Assembly (NCBI GenBank): GCA_945827765.1
Contig: CALZPS010000062.1
Coordinates: 1 to 7,968, forward strand
Length of the DNA stretch: 7,968 bases
Origin: an uncultured Lachnospiraceae bacterium
GTDB lineage: Bacteria > Bacillota > Clostridia > Lachnospirales > Lachnospiraceae
Direction: 5' to 3'
The notes under the pieces were generated by a model. It did no database searches. It saw only the letters and a list, made by a program, of their open reading frames with translations, and was not told where the DNA came from. Below are positions 1 to 6,836 of this stretch, one piece after another (the stretch's first letter is position 1; each line of letters opens with the position of its first letter). Both the position numbers and the translations under genes were made by a program.

Positions 1-1414
1 GTGTTAAATAGTAGCTGCACATCTCCGCATACGTTGCCCAGCCTTCCACATAACCGCCAAAATTGAATACATTTCTCACCGGATCCGGATTTGTCTCTGC
101 AAAATACACCGTCTGATATAGATGCCCCGGATATCCTTCATGAGCCAGTGTCGTAAACAATATCAACTCGTTTCCCATATGCGCCTGATTGACATAAATT
201 ACATTATCCTTATAATCATCAATCGCCGGAATCATATAAAACGCCGGACTTAAATGCTCTTCCATCTCCTTCGGGACATATTTCACAGTGTAACTTACCC
301 CTCTAAGCGAAGGGAAACTTTTTTCAATCCCTACCTGCAGATCTTTCAAAATCAGAAGCGGATCAGCCGAAAATTCCGTTGACAACGCTGCTGCCGTCTG
401 AATTGCCTCACTGCCCTTTTCCACTCCAAGCACTCGCTCCATTACCTCAAGATCCTCAAGTATCTGCTGTTTTGTCAACAATTCCATTTCTTCCACAGAA
501 CGCTCTGAACCCGTTCCGACCCGCACTACATACTCATAATACGCCTTCCCCTGCGGTAAATAGCAAAGACCTTTCTCATTCGTTCCGTTTCCCTTCAGCT
601 CCTGCAACGCTGCTGTCAGCTTATTGTATGCAGGCAGGATATAAGTACGCAGCATCAAAGCATTTTTCTGCATATAGTCACTTTTTTCTTTCTTTGTCAA
701 CTCATCTATTTTCTTTACACGGTCAACAAACGTCGAAATCAGGTAATTATTATCCCCCATTTCCAAAAATGCGTTACATTGCCGTATCACTTCGTCCACT
801 GCATAATCCGCCATGAACAGTCCGGCTTTTGCCTTCTCCCGTTCAAATGCAATCAGAGAATCAAAATATTCCGGAGTTGTCGTAAGAAGCGCCAGATATG
901 TATCCACATCTTCTTTTGTCTCCAGCGGATACTCCGACAATACCACCGGCAGCTGGGTCTGCACCCCACTGACCAGCCCCAATGGTTCCTCATATAACAA
1001 ATACTCTGCCCCTGTCTGTGTCATTTCCACACAATACTCCAAAACATCATAAGTCAATTGATTTTCTTCTGTCAGCATCTCATATGAAAATGTTGACAGC
1101 GCCCGTTTCAGATTTTCCCCGGAAGCCAAAATAGATTTTTTGTCCGTAGGAAACTTTCCGAATGTGACGCTGCTTTCCTTGATTCCGTATTCCTGCGGTT
1201 TACGCAAGGTATAATGAAGACTGACGGTATTCGCTGCCGCCTCCTGACAGAAAATTTCTGATGTGAATTTTCGAAACTCTTCGTTTTGCCCTTCCGCTGT
1301 CTGTTTTTGACATCCGCCGCAGATAAGGGTACCGACCGTCATCAGCCCTATGAGCAGCATTTTATACCATTTGGGAGAGACTTCATTTTGCTTATAGAAT
1401 AATCGCAAGGACAT
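1..1414 (-). CDS. DUF885-family putative zinc-peptidase lipoprotein, C-terminus cut by window edge
   Basis: The frame is open from an ATG at 1414 to the window edge, giving 471 residues without a stop. GGAG lies a few bases upstream of the ATG. The N-terminus has basic residues, a hydrophobic stretch (about residues 19-31) and a Cys at 35 preceded by Gly-Gly, so it is probably an exported lipoprotein. The lipobox is atypical, with Cys32 at the -3 position. Residues 425-431 read HEGYPGH, the HExxPGH motif typical of DUF885 proteins. A downstream YVEGWATYAE (455-464) supplies the conserved EGW-YAE block; its Glu is a likely third metal ligand. From the family a gluzincin-like metallopeptidase is expected, but the substrate is unknown. 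Family members are usually somewhat longer, so perhaps 100 residues are missing. The gene diverges from spmB and is separated from the minus-strand housekeeping block by two plus-strand genes. Family is fairly sure; enzymatic role is inference. Confidence 0.87.
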   Translation of the reverse strand, partial: MSLRLFYKQNEVSPKWYKMLLIGLMTVGTLICGGCQKQTAEGQNEEFRKFTSEIFCQEAAANTVSLHYTLRKPQEYGIKESSVTFGKFPTDKKSILASGENLKRALSTFSYEMLTEENQLTYDVLEYCVEMTQTGAEYLLYEEPLGLVSGVQTQLPVVLSEYPLETKEDVDTYLALLTTTPEYFDSLIAFEREKAKAGLFMADYAVDEVIRQCNAFLEMGDNNYLISTFVDRVKKIDELTKKEKSDYMQKNALMLRTYILPAYNKLTAALQELKGNGTNEKGLCYLPQGKAYYEYVVRVGTGSERSVEEMELLTKQQILEDLEVMERVLGVEKGSEAIQTAAALSTEFSADPLLILKDLQVGIEKSFPSLRGVSYTVKYVPKEMEEHLSPAFYMIPAIDDYKDNVIYVNQAHMGNELILFTTLAHEGYPGHLYQTVYFAETNPDPVRNVFNFGGYVEGWATYAEMCSYYLT

Positions 1415-1531
1415 AGAAACTCCAGAATTCTTTTGCTCTATCTTATGAAATAATCAAACCTGTTATTCCTGACATTTCTCCCTCTCTTTTTACATAAGTA
1501 TATAACGAGTTGCCCGACAAATAAGCCTGAT

Positions 1532-1567
1532 GTCGATTTCTTCGTGTTTTGCACTCCCAAAATCGAC
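1532..1567. promoter_or_regulatory. Interrupted inverted repeat in the divergent DUF885/spmB intergenic region
   Basis: GTCGATTT (1532-1539) and AAATCGAC (1560-1567) form perfect 8-bp arms around 20 bases. An upstream CGACA (1515-1519) can pair instead with TGTCG (1531-1535), so two alternative pairings share the middle segment. The element lies 40 bases before the spmB start and between two divergent genes, so it could be an operator or a leader structure. I see no convincing -35/-10 pair on either strand of 1415-1607, nor a clear sporulation sigma promoter. Chance occurrence is possible. Confidence 0.3.
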
Positions 1568-1607
1568 GAAAGTATTCGGTGCTGTACTATGAGTATTTGG
1601 AGGTTTC

Positions 1608-2138
1608 ATGCAGTTTTTTCTCTATCTTTCCGATTTTATAGTTCCTTTCCTGATACTGGCAATTGTGGTCTATGCCTTGCTAAAGGGAACGAACGTCTAT
1701 GATACGTTTATAAAAGGAGCACATAACGGATTTCTCACTGTCATCCAAATTATGCCTACACTGGTGGGTCTGATGGTCGCAGTCGGTATTTTGCGCGCCA
1801 GTGGTTTCCTTGATTTTATCTCCCGCATCCTCGGACAATTCACCGCCTGCATTGGCTTTCCGGGAGAGCTTGTTCCTCTTACCATCGTGAAAATGTTTTC
1901 CTCTTCCGCCGCCACCGGACTTCTTCTGGACATTTTCAAAGAATATGGAGCAGACTCCCGCCTGGGTCTGATTGCCTCCATTTCCATGTCCTGCACGGAA
2001 ACTATTTTTTATACTATGAGCATTTATTTTATGACCGCCAAAGTAACAAAAACGAGATATACTCTTGCGGGAGCACTCCTCTCTACCGCGGCGGGTCTGG
2101 CGGCCAGCGTCATTCTCGCCGGAATGCTGATACAATGA
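1608..2138 (+). CDS. spmB: Spore maturation protein B (SpmB)
   Basis: This 176-residue membrane protein is close to the usual SpmB length (about 178 in Bacillus). It starts at ATG 1608 behind GGAGG (1599-1603), with a short 4-base gap. Hydrophobic segments at about 5-25, 43-63, 115-140 and 150-174 suggest four membrane spans. The nucleoside-recognition/Gate-domain signature is recognisable: VYDTFIKGA near residue 30, MPTLVGLMVAVGILR at 49-63, KMFSSSAATGLLLDIF near 95-110 and SCTETIFYTMSIYF near 128-141. These match the conserved blocks RP-SGSA and STDTTFYVL of Bacillus SpmB, with substitutions. In B. subtilis SpmA and SpmB act in the mother cell during spore core dehydration. Here no spmA precedes it: the reading frame is closed by TGA at 1590-1592 and the next upstream gene is divergent. 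A weakly conserved promoter may be sporulation-specific, but I could not identify one. Confidence 0.85.
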   Translation: MQFFLYLSDFIVPFLILAIVVYALLKGTNVYDTFIKGAHNGFLTVIQIMPTLVGLMVAVGILRASGFLDFISRILGQFTACIGFPGELVPLTIVKMFSSSAATGLLLDIFKEYGADSRLGLIASISMSCTETIFYTMSIYFMTAKVTKTRYTLAGALLSTAAGLAASVILAGMLIQ

Positions 2139-2147
2139 GGAATCCTG

Positions 2148-2176
2148 TTGTATAAATGAACAAATTATGATAAAAT
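2148..2176 (+). promoter_or_regulatory. Sigma-A-like promoter for the ABC ATPase gene
   Basis: TTGTAT (2148-2153), a 17-base spacer and TAAAAT (2171-2176) fit the vegetative consensus. A TG at 2168-2169 one base before the -10 makes it an extended -10 promoter. Transcription would begin near 2183, leaving a leader of about 30 bases containing the AGAGG ribosome binding site. Its position just after the spmB stop suggests the ABC gene is expressed independently of spmB. Confidence 0.55.
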
Positions 2177-2212
2177 TATTAGCGAAATAAATTTTTGAAA
2201 AGAGGTACGGCA

Positions 2213-2893
2213 ATGTCCAGTCTGACATTACAGAATTTAACGAAAATATATCCAAACAAGTATACTTCCGTAAAAAATATTACCCTTGAAATAGCTGATG
2301 GAGAGATTGTCGTGCTGCATGGGCCGAGCGGCTGCGGAAAATCTACGATCTTACGCATGATAGGCGGACTCGAAGATATTACCTCCGGTGAAATCTATCT
2401 CGGGAACGATTTGTTAAACGACATCCCGCCCTGTGACCGTCCTCTGGCTATGGCTTTTCAAAACTATGCATTGTATCCCCATTTAAACGTCTACGAAAAT
2501 ATGGCATTGGGGTTGAGACTGCGCAATATGCCAAAGAGCATCATTGATTCCCGTGTAAAATCAACTTCTGCCTTCCTTGGTTTTGGCAAATTACTGGACA
2601 AAAAAATCCGTTTCATCTCTGAAACGGACAAGCAGAAAGTCGCCCTTGGGCGCGCCATTGTCTGCACCCCCAAAATCATACTTGTAGATGAAGATTTTGC
2701 CCACGGAAACGCACATCTGCGCAAAGATTTGTTAAAATATATCCGCAAAATCAACCACACTTACCATACCACCATTCTCTACGCCACGAGAAATGCGGAC
2801 GAGGCGGCTTATCTGGGCGGGCGGCTTGTGGTTTTAAATGATGGGGAAGTATCCGAAATCATCTCTCCCATTCACACAGTAGCCGAAAAATAA
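2213..2893 (+). CDS. Degenerate MalK/MsmK-type ABC ATPase domain protein
   Basis: The ATG at 2213 is preceded by AGAGG (2201-2205) at good spacing and gives 226 residues; a TTG at 2195 lies upstream of that site and is unlikely. The sequence aligns by eye with sugar-importer ATPases: Walker A GPSGCGKST (37-45), Q-loop MAFQNYALYPHLNVYEN (80-96) and Walker B IILVDE (155-160) with catalytic Glu160. Other motifs are lost. LSGGQ has become ISETD (135-139), the D-loop SNLD has become AHGN (163-166), the Pro after the Walker B Glu is Asp161, and the switch His is replaced by Arg193 in ATRNADEA. The C-terminal TOBE/regulatory domain of MalK (total about 370 residues) is absent, and no permease gene is adjacent. 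ATP binding looks possible; normal ABC dimer hydrolysis does not. It may be a regulatory or moonlighting relic, or a decaying gene, although the frame is intact and has its own promoter. It ends 3 bp from rsmI, tail to tail. Confidence 0.85.
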   Translation: MSSLTLQNLTKIYPNKYTSVKNITLEIADGEIVVLHGPSGCGKSTILRMIGGLEDITSGEIYLGNDLLNDIPPCDRPLAMAFQNYALYPHLNVYENMALGLRLRNMPKSIIDSRVKSTSAFLGFGKLLDKKIRFISETDKQKVALGRAIVCTPKIILVDEDFAHGNAHLRKDLLKYIRKINHTYHTTILYATRNADEAAYLGGRLVVLNDGEVSEIISPIHTVAEK

Positions 2894-2896
2894 CAA

Positions 2897-3748
2897 TCAA
2901 TCCGACTTCTCTGCCAGATATTGATAAATATCCCGTTTTGTCACACCCCTGTCTTTGGCAACTTTTTTCATCGCCTCTTTTTTTTCTATGCCCTGAGACA
3001 AATAAACTTCCATGTGCTCCTCGATCGATAATTTCTGCCAGTCGGACTGCTCTTCCAAAATCATTTCCGCGCGGCTTTTGCCCTCAATGACCAGCACGCA
3101 CTCTCCCTTTGGTTCATTTTCCCTATAAAACTCTGCCGCCTGGCCAAGTGTCGACTGAAACGCCGTCTCATGACGTTTGGTCAATTCTCTGCACACGGTA
3201 ATTCTACGCTCTTCCCCCAAACATTCTCCCAAAAGTTCCAGCGTCTTCACGAGACGGTGCGGCGCCTCGTAAAGAATCATGGTACGAGTTTCTTTCGTAA
3301 GTTCTTCAAGCACAGCCGCCCGCTCTTTCTTATCGCTTGGCAGAAATGCCTCAAACGCAAATCTTCTCGTTGCCATGCCGGACAAAGTCAGTGCGGTGAT
3401 ACATGCCGCTGCCCCCGGAAGTGAGGTGACTGAAACCCCCGCCTCATAACACATTTTTACCAGTTCTTCCCCGGGGTCGGAGATGCCTGGAGTTCCGGCA
3501 TCCGTAATCAGGGCAATATTTTGCCCCTCCAACAATCGTTCCACCAGTTTGCGCCCTTTTTCGTACTTATTATACTCATGGTAGCTTGTCATCGGAGTCT
3601 GGATTTCAAAATGATTCAGCAGCTTGATGCTGTTGCGCGTATCCTCCGCCGCGATCAAATCCACCTCTTTTAACGTTCGGATGACCCGAAACGTCATATC
3701 TTCCAGATTTCCTATCGGAGTCGCACACAAATATAATGTCCCGGACAT
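2897..3748 (-). CDS. rsmI: 16S rRNA (cytidine(1402)-2'-O)-methyltransferase RsmI
   Basis: RsmI uses S-adenosylmethionine to 2'-O-methylate C1402 of 16S rRNA in the decoding centre, together with RsmH, which methylates N4 of the same base. The 283 residues match the usual family size. Diagnostic blocks are LYLCATPIGNLEDMT (5-19), AAEDTR (33-38), SYHEYN (55-60) and ALITDAGTPGISDPG (79-93), all tetrapyrrole-methylase-fold SAM-binding features. The C-terminal segment with EKKEAMKKVAKDRGVTKRDIY is the small helical domain typical of RsmI. ATG 3748 is preceded by a strong GGGAGG. It is the last gene of the minus-strand block, 52 bp after the trmN6-like gene, and corresponds to Bacillus yabC. Its stop lies 3 bp from the stop of the convergent ABC gene, and no hairpin plus U-tract terminator is visible there. 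Confidence 0.95.
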   Translation of the reverse strand: MSGTLYLCATPIGNLEDMTFRVIRTLKEVDLIAAEDTRNSIKLLNHFEIQTPMTSYHEYNKYEKGRKLVERLLEGQNIALITDAGTPGISDPGEELVKMCYEAGVSVTSLPGAAACITALTLSGMATRRFAFEAFLPSDKKERAAVLEELTKETRTMILYEAPHRLVKTLELLGECLGEERRITVCRELTKRHETAFQSTLGQAAEFYRENEPKGECVLVIEGKSRAEMILEEQSDWQKLSIEEHMEVYLSQGIEKKEAMKKVAKDRGVTKRDIYQYLAEKSD

Positions 3749-3800
3749 TTTCTTTCCCTCCCGTCATTTTCCATCCCGCGCCACATTTTGAGCGCCTGTT

Positions 3801-4559
3801 TCACTGCCCTATTTCTTCGCTTTCCCGCTGCTTCTCATGCTTTACGGCAGATTTCTCATACATAATAATCGGCGGTTCCACCTTCACTCTGGATTTCCCG
3901 CCTTTCATCCCTTCAATAAGTACCATCGTCGGTTCTTTATCTACGTAAGGATGTACAAACTGCACCCGTTTCGGCTCTATTTTATACTCACACATTTTTG
4001 ACAATATTTCCGCCAACCGAAACGGTTTATGAATCATATAGAACCTTCCCTTACTCTCCGGCAGAAGCTTTGCACTCTCCCGCAGAATATCATCCAGCGA
4101 ACATAATACCTCATGCCGGGCAATCGTTCTTGCATCCCCTGTGTTTTTCAGTCCATGCTCGTTGATCATGTACGGTGGATTTGTTGTAATGACATCAAAA
4201 GAGGCAGACTTGAAAATCTGTGCCGCCTCTTTGATATCCCCCTGTACAATCGAAACTTTCTCTTCCAATCCATTATATCGGACACTGCGCTGTGCCATGT
4301 CTGCGCTTTCTTTTTGAATCTCTAACCCGGTAAATGTCTTCCCGGCGGTTTTCCCCGCCAGAAGAATCGGTATCACACCGGTTCCCGTCCCCAAATCAAG
4401 CACCTTTTCTCCCGGTTTCACCTTCGCGAAGTCGGTCAAAAGCACAGCATCCACACCAAAACAAAACCTCTGCGGATCCTGAATAATCCAATATCCGCTC
4501 AATTGCAAATCATCCAGTCGTTCACCCGGACGCAGGATTTCTTCTTTATTTCTTTCCAT
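3801..4559 (-). CDS. trmN6: TrmN6-like tRNA1(Val) adenine-37 N6-methyltransferase
   Basis: This is a Rossmann-fold SAM methyltransferase of the YabB/YfiC (COG4123) type. Counting from ATG 4559 (252 residues), motif I is VLDLGTGTGV (53-62), the acidic residue after strand 2 is Glu80 in GLEI, and the N6-adenine catalytic motif NPPY is at 127-130, preceded by FDVITT. The N-terminal ERLDDLQLSGYWIIQDPQRFCFGVDA block is characteristic of the family. The E. coli enzyme makes m6A37 in tRNA1(Val); the substrate in Clostridia is assumed from homology. A GTG at 4562 directly before the ATG is an equally usable start, 9 bases after GGGAG. It lies 24 bp after ricT, in the place of Bacillus yabB, and is probably translated from the same mRNA. 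The charged tail after residue 230 is variable in the family. Confidence 0.88.
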   Translation of the reverse strand: MERNKEEILRPGERLDDLQLSGYWIIQDPQRFCFGVDAVLLTDFAKVKPGEKVLDLGTGTGVIPILLAGKTAGKTFTGLEIQKESADMAQRSVRYNGLEEKVSIVQGDIKEAAQIFKSASFDVITTNPPYMINEHGLKNTGDARTIARHEVLCSLDDILRESAKLLPESKGRFYMIHKPFRLAEILSKMCEYKIEPKRVQFVHPYVDKEPTMVLIEGMKGGKSRVKVEPPIIMYEKSAVKHEKQRESEEIGQ

Positions 4560-4586
4560 CACTGTTTTCCGCTCCCGGATTCCGCC

Positions 4587-5465
4587 TCAATCCTTTTCCA
4601 ATTTCGCCAATTCTCTCATTTCTTCTTTGGACACCTTTGTCTTCTTCCGTCTGGGTTTAAATCTCAATTCATCTGCATGATATTCGCGAATTTCTTTCTC
4701 ATCATTTTCCAGTGTCACAATCACCTTCACTCGTTTGCGCAGCACACTGAGAGAATGTACATTTCCACTCAGTCCGTCTGGTGTCGTAACTATATCACCT
4801 ACCGACGGCAGATGACTATTCAACTCTTCATAAGTCTCCTCTTCATTTGTCAGACAGCACATCAGACGTCCGCAGACACCTGATATCTTCATCGGGTTCA
4901 ATGAAAGGTTCTGTTCCTTTGCCATCTTAATTGAAACCGCCGCAAATTCTGACAGATATGTGCTGCAACACAATGATCTTCCGCAAATTCCAATACCACC
5001 GCGGATTTTTGTCTCATCTCTCACACCAATCTGACGCAGCTCAATACGGGTACGAAATACTGCTGCCAGATCCTTGACCAATTCACGAAAATCAATTCTC
5101 CCATCTGCCGTAAAATAAAATAATACTTTATTATTGTCAAATGTGTATTCCGCATCAATCAATTTCATATCCAGTTCATGCTTGCGAATCTTCTCCAGAC
5201 AAATACGAAATGCCTCTTTTTCTTTTTCCCGGTTTTTCTCCACTGTCTTCTCATCCTGCGCATCTGCAATACGGATAACGGATTTTAAAGGCTGCACTAC
5301 ATCCTCATCATCTACCTCCTTGGGACCGCTCACCACGCGTCCGTACTCCACACCGCGAGCAGTCTCCACGATAACATGATCCCCCAGTTTAATATCCAGT
5401 TTTCCCGGCGCGAAGAAATAAATCTTTCCCGCCGTACGGAATCTCACTCCGATTACTTTCGTCAT
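4587..5465 (-). CDS. ricT: RicT/YaaT, PSP1-domain Fe-S regulatory protein
   Basis: RicT with RicA (YmcA) and RicF (YlbF) forms the Ric complex, which in B. subtilis carries [4Fe-4S] clusters, directs RNase Y cleavage of operon mRNAs and promotes Spo0A activation, sporulation and biofilm formation. The 292 residues contain the PSP1 domain, with an N-terminal VIGVRFRTAGKIYFFAPG and a highly conserved core RQIGVRDETKIRGGIGICGR. Six cysteines appear as two CGR-x2-CC repeats: C161, C166, C167 and C198, C203, C204; these are the likely cluster ligands. The tail is Lys-rich. ATG 5465 follows AGAGGAG at about 10 bases. The gene is 49 bp after holB, as in Bacillus. The yabA gene that follows yaaT in Bacillus is missing here; trmN6 follows directly. 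ricA and ricF are outside the window. Confidence 0.95.
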   Translation of the reverse strand: MTKVIGVRFRTAGKIYFFAPGKLDIKLGDHVIVETARGVEYGRVVSGPKEVDDEDVVQPLKSVIRIADAQDEKTVEKNREKEKEAFRICLEKIRKHELDMKLIDAEYTFDNNKVLFYFTADGRIDFRELVKDLAAVFRTRIELRQIGVRDETKIRGGIGICGRSLCCSTYLSEFAAVSIKMAKEQNLSLNPMKISGVCGRLMCCLTNEEETYEELNSHLPSVGDIVTTPDGLSGNVHSLSVLRKRVKVIVTLENDEKEIREYHADELRFKPRRKKTKVSKEEMRELAKLEKD

Positions 5466-5514
5466 ATTTTATATTCTCCTCTTTCCATTTATAGCCGTTT
5501 CATTACGCAGGCTG

Positions 5515-6510
5515 CTAATTTCCTTTGATTGCCAGCAAAAGCAAATCCATTGTCAACTCAAAATTCACATTCGCTTTCAGCCTTGCTTTCGCCTTTTCCA
5601 GAGCATCCAATATATTTTCAATTCCTTCATAGGAACTTTTGCTCGCCTGTTCTTTGATATATTTAATCTGATCTGCAAAGATCACTTTGTCCACATTTTT
5701 CGTGGCCTTATATATCAGTACATCCCGGTACCAGATGGCAATCATATCCAGATAATCCCCGATTTCCATCTTATATGTCATACTCTTCTTTACAGCCTCC
5801 ACAAGCTCTTCCACCTGCATCTCTTTGATATTGCGCAGTAAATGTATAACCTCTTCTTTTATTTCATTAAAGTATTCTGAGTTTGCCAACATCGCTGCTT
5901 TCCCGATATTTCCCTGAGCAAATGCCACGCACACGTCCGCCTTGTAATCCGGAATCATCAACTGTTCCATCAGATATTTTTTCACCAGTTGGTCCTTGAT
6001 ATTGCGCAGCTTGAGCATCACACACCGCGACCGGATTGTCGGGAGCAAGCTTTCCGCATTCTCCGTCAAAAGCAGAATCACCGCATATTCCGGCGGTTCC
6101 TCTATCGTCTTGAGAATCGCATTCTGCGCCTGTACGCTCATCAAATCCGCTTCCGGAATAATATAAATCTTATATCTGCTGCTGTACGGCTTTACCACGA
6201 TATCATTATTTACCTGTGTACGGATATCATCCACACTGATTGTGTTCGGTTTTTCGTGTTTCACGTAAATAATATCCGGCTGATTTCCATTCACTGCCTG
6301 CTTACAGGACTGACATTTTCCACAGGGGTCACCATCATCCTCCCTGTCATGGCACTGCAGACTCATGGCAAACAGTTTTGCCAGCAGTTTCTTGCCCGAA
6401 CCACGCTCTCCGTTGAGGATATAGGCATGGGAAACCTTACCCGATGTGACTGCGCTGCTGATATATTGTATTATGTTCTTATGTCCTACTACATCTTTAA
6501 AACCACTCAT
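5515..6510 (-). CDS. holB: DNA polymerase III subunit delta' (HolB)
   Basis: Delta' is the stator of the clamp loader, which places the beta clamp on primed DNA. The 331 residues fit the family. From the N-terminus: VVGHKNIIQYISSAV (7-21), SHAYILNGERGSGKK (27-41), a zinc-binding set C53, C63, C66, C69, a Walker B region IYIIPEAD (115-122), then MSVQAQNAILKTIEEPP (124-140), and SRC at 161-163 carrying the arginine finger. The P-loop has Lys41 instead of Thr/Ser and the Walker B begins with Pro rather than Asp, so it is unlikely to hydrolyse ATP; this is normal for delta'. ATG 6510 has purine-rich GAGGAAAGAG upstream. The upstream region holds tandem repeats, and a repeat-derived open frame stops 4 bases before this ATG. 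The gene is 49 bp before ricT and probably co-transcribed with it. Confidence 0.95.
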   Translation of the reverse strand: MSGFKDVVGHKNIIQYISSAVTSGKVSHAYILNGERGSGKKLLAKLFAMSLQCHDREDDGDPCGKCQSCKQAVNGNQPDIIYVKHEKPNTISVDDIRTQVNNDIVVKPYSSRYKIYIIPEADLMSVQAQNAILKTIEEPPEYAVILLLTENAESLLPTIRSRCVMLKLRNIKDQLVKKYLMEQLMIPDYKADVCVAFAQGNIGKAAMLANSEYFNEIKEEVIHLLRNIKEMQVEELVEAVKKSMTYKMEIGDYLDMIAIWYRDVLIYKATKNVDKVIFADQIKYIKEQASKSSYEGIENILDALEKAKARLKANVNFELTMDLLLLAIKGN

Positions 6511-6558
6511 TGTATCACTCTTTCCTCTTTTGGTTCTGCCTGCACAATGTACTGCTTT

Positions 6559-6744
6559 CGTTCGCCGTGCGCACCTCGAAATTGCTTCGCATTTTCTCGG
6601 TCGCGGGCTTTCCTCCGCTCACGTTCGCCGTGCTGCGTACCTCGAAACTGCTTCGCATTTTCTCGGTCGCGGGCTTTCCTCCGCTCACGTTCGCCGTGCT
6701 GCGTACCTCGAAACTGCTTCGCATTTTCTCGGTCGCGGGCTTTC
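6559..6744. repeat. Three tandem ~66-bp hairpin-forming repeat units upstream of holB
   Basis: Units begin at CGTTCGCCGTG: 6559 (63 bp), 6622 (66 bp) and 6688 (partial, 57 bp). Units 2 and 3 are identical over 57 bp; unit 1 lacks a CTG and has two substitutions. Each full unit contains small self-complementary segments: CACG/CGTG around GCGAA at the unit junction, GAAA-TGC/GCA-TTTC around a GAA or TTC loop, and GCGG/CCGC. The one mismatch inside the second stem is where unit 1 differs. Unit length is a multiple of three and five of six frames are open, so open frames (such as an 84-codon minus frame with repeated KPATEKMRSSFEVRSTANVS) are not evidence of a protein. The repeats take up most of the 326-bp gap 6511-6836, in an otherwise tightly packed block. 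Whether the unit is dispersed in the genome cannot be seen here. Confidence 0.9.
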
Positions 6745-6751
6745 GCCCTAT

Positions 6752-6808
6752 GAAGATAGAATCCGACAATTATGTCTGCAAGCAGCCATATTGTCGTTTT
6801 CTATCTTC
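6752..6808. repeat. 57-bp near-palindrome (long hairpin) downstream of the guanylate-kinase-like gene
   Basis: GAAGATAGAA at the left end pairs with TTCTATCTTC at the right, then CGACAAT with ATTGTCG, ATG with CAT and CTGC with GCAG around an AA loop. This gives 24 Watson-Crick pairs, three mismatches and one bulged T. It starts 28 bases after the kinase stop on the minus strand and ends 8 bases before the tandem repeats. No T-tract follows on either strand, so it is not a canonical intrinsic terminator. It is followed on the minus strand by GGGCGAAAGCCC (6737-6748), a tiny GNRA-loop hairpin. It could be an mRNA processing or stability structure or a remnant of a small mobile repeat. Confidence 0.75.
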
Positions 6809-6836
6809 GCACGGCTCACTGCCTACACGTAGTATA

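Noticed and set aside
379..1052. Plus-strand open frames at the left end
   Set aside because: They are antisense to the continuous DUF885 lipoprotein frame, which has a ribosome binding site, export signal and HExxPGH motif.
2195..2212. TTG start for the ABC protein
   Set aside because: It lies upstream of and across the AGAGG ribosome binding site that serves ATG 2213; the family alignment begins at the ATG.
1680..2255. Minus-strand open frame of 191 codons over spmB
   Set aside because: Antisense shadow of the well-supported SpmB gene; the translation is low-complexity and shows no family features.
6388..6411. Degenerate P-loop in HolB as a loss of function
   Set aside because: Delta' subunits commonly have non-functional nucleotide sites; the SRC motif and zinc module are intact.
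6559..6744. CRISPR array
   Set aside because: The units are directly adjacent without unique spacers, and there are no cas genes.
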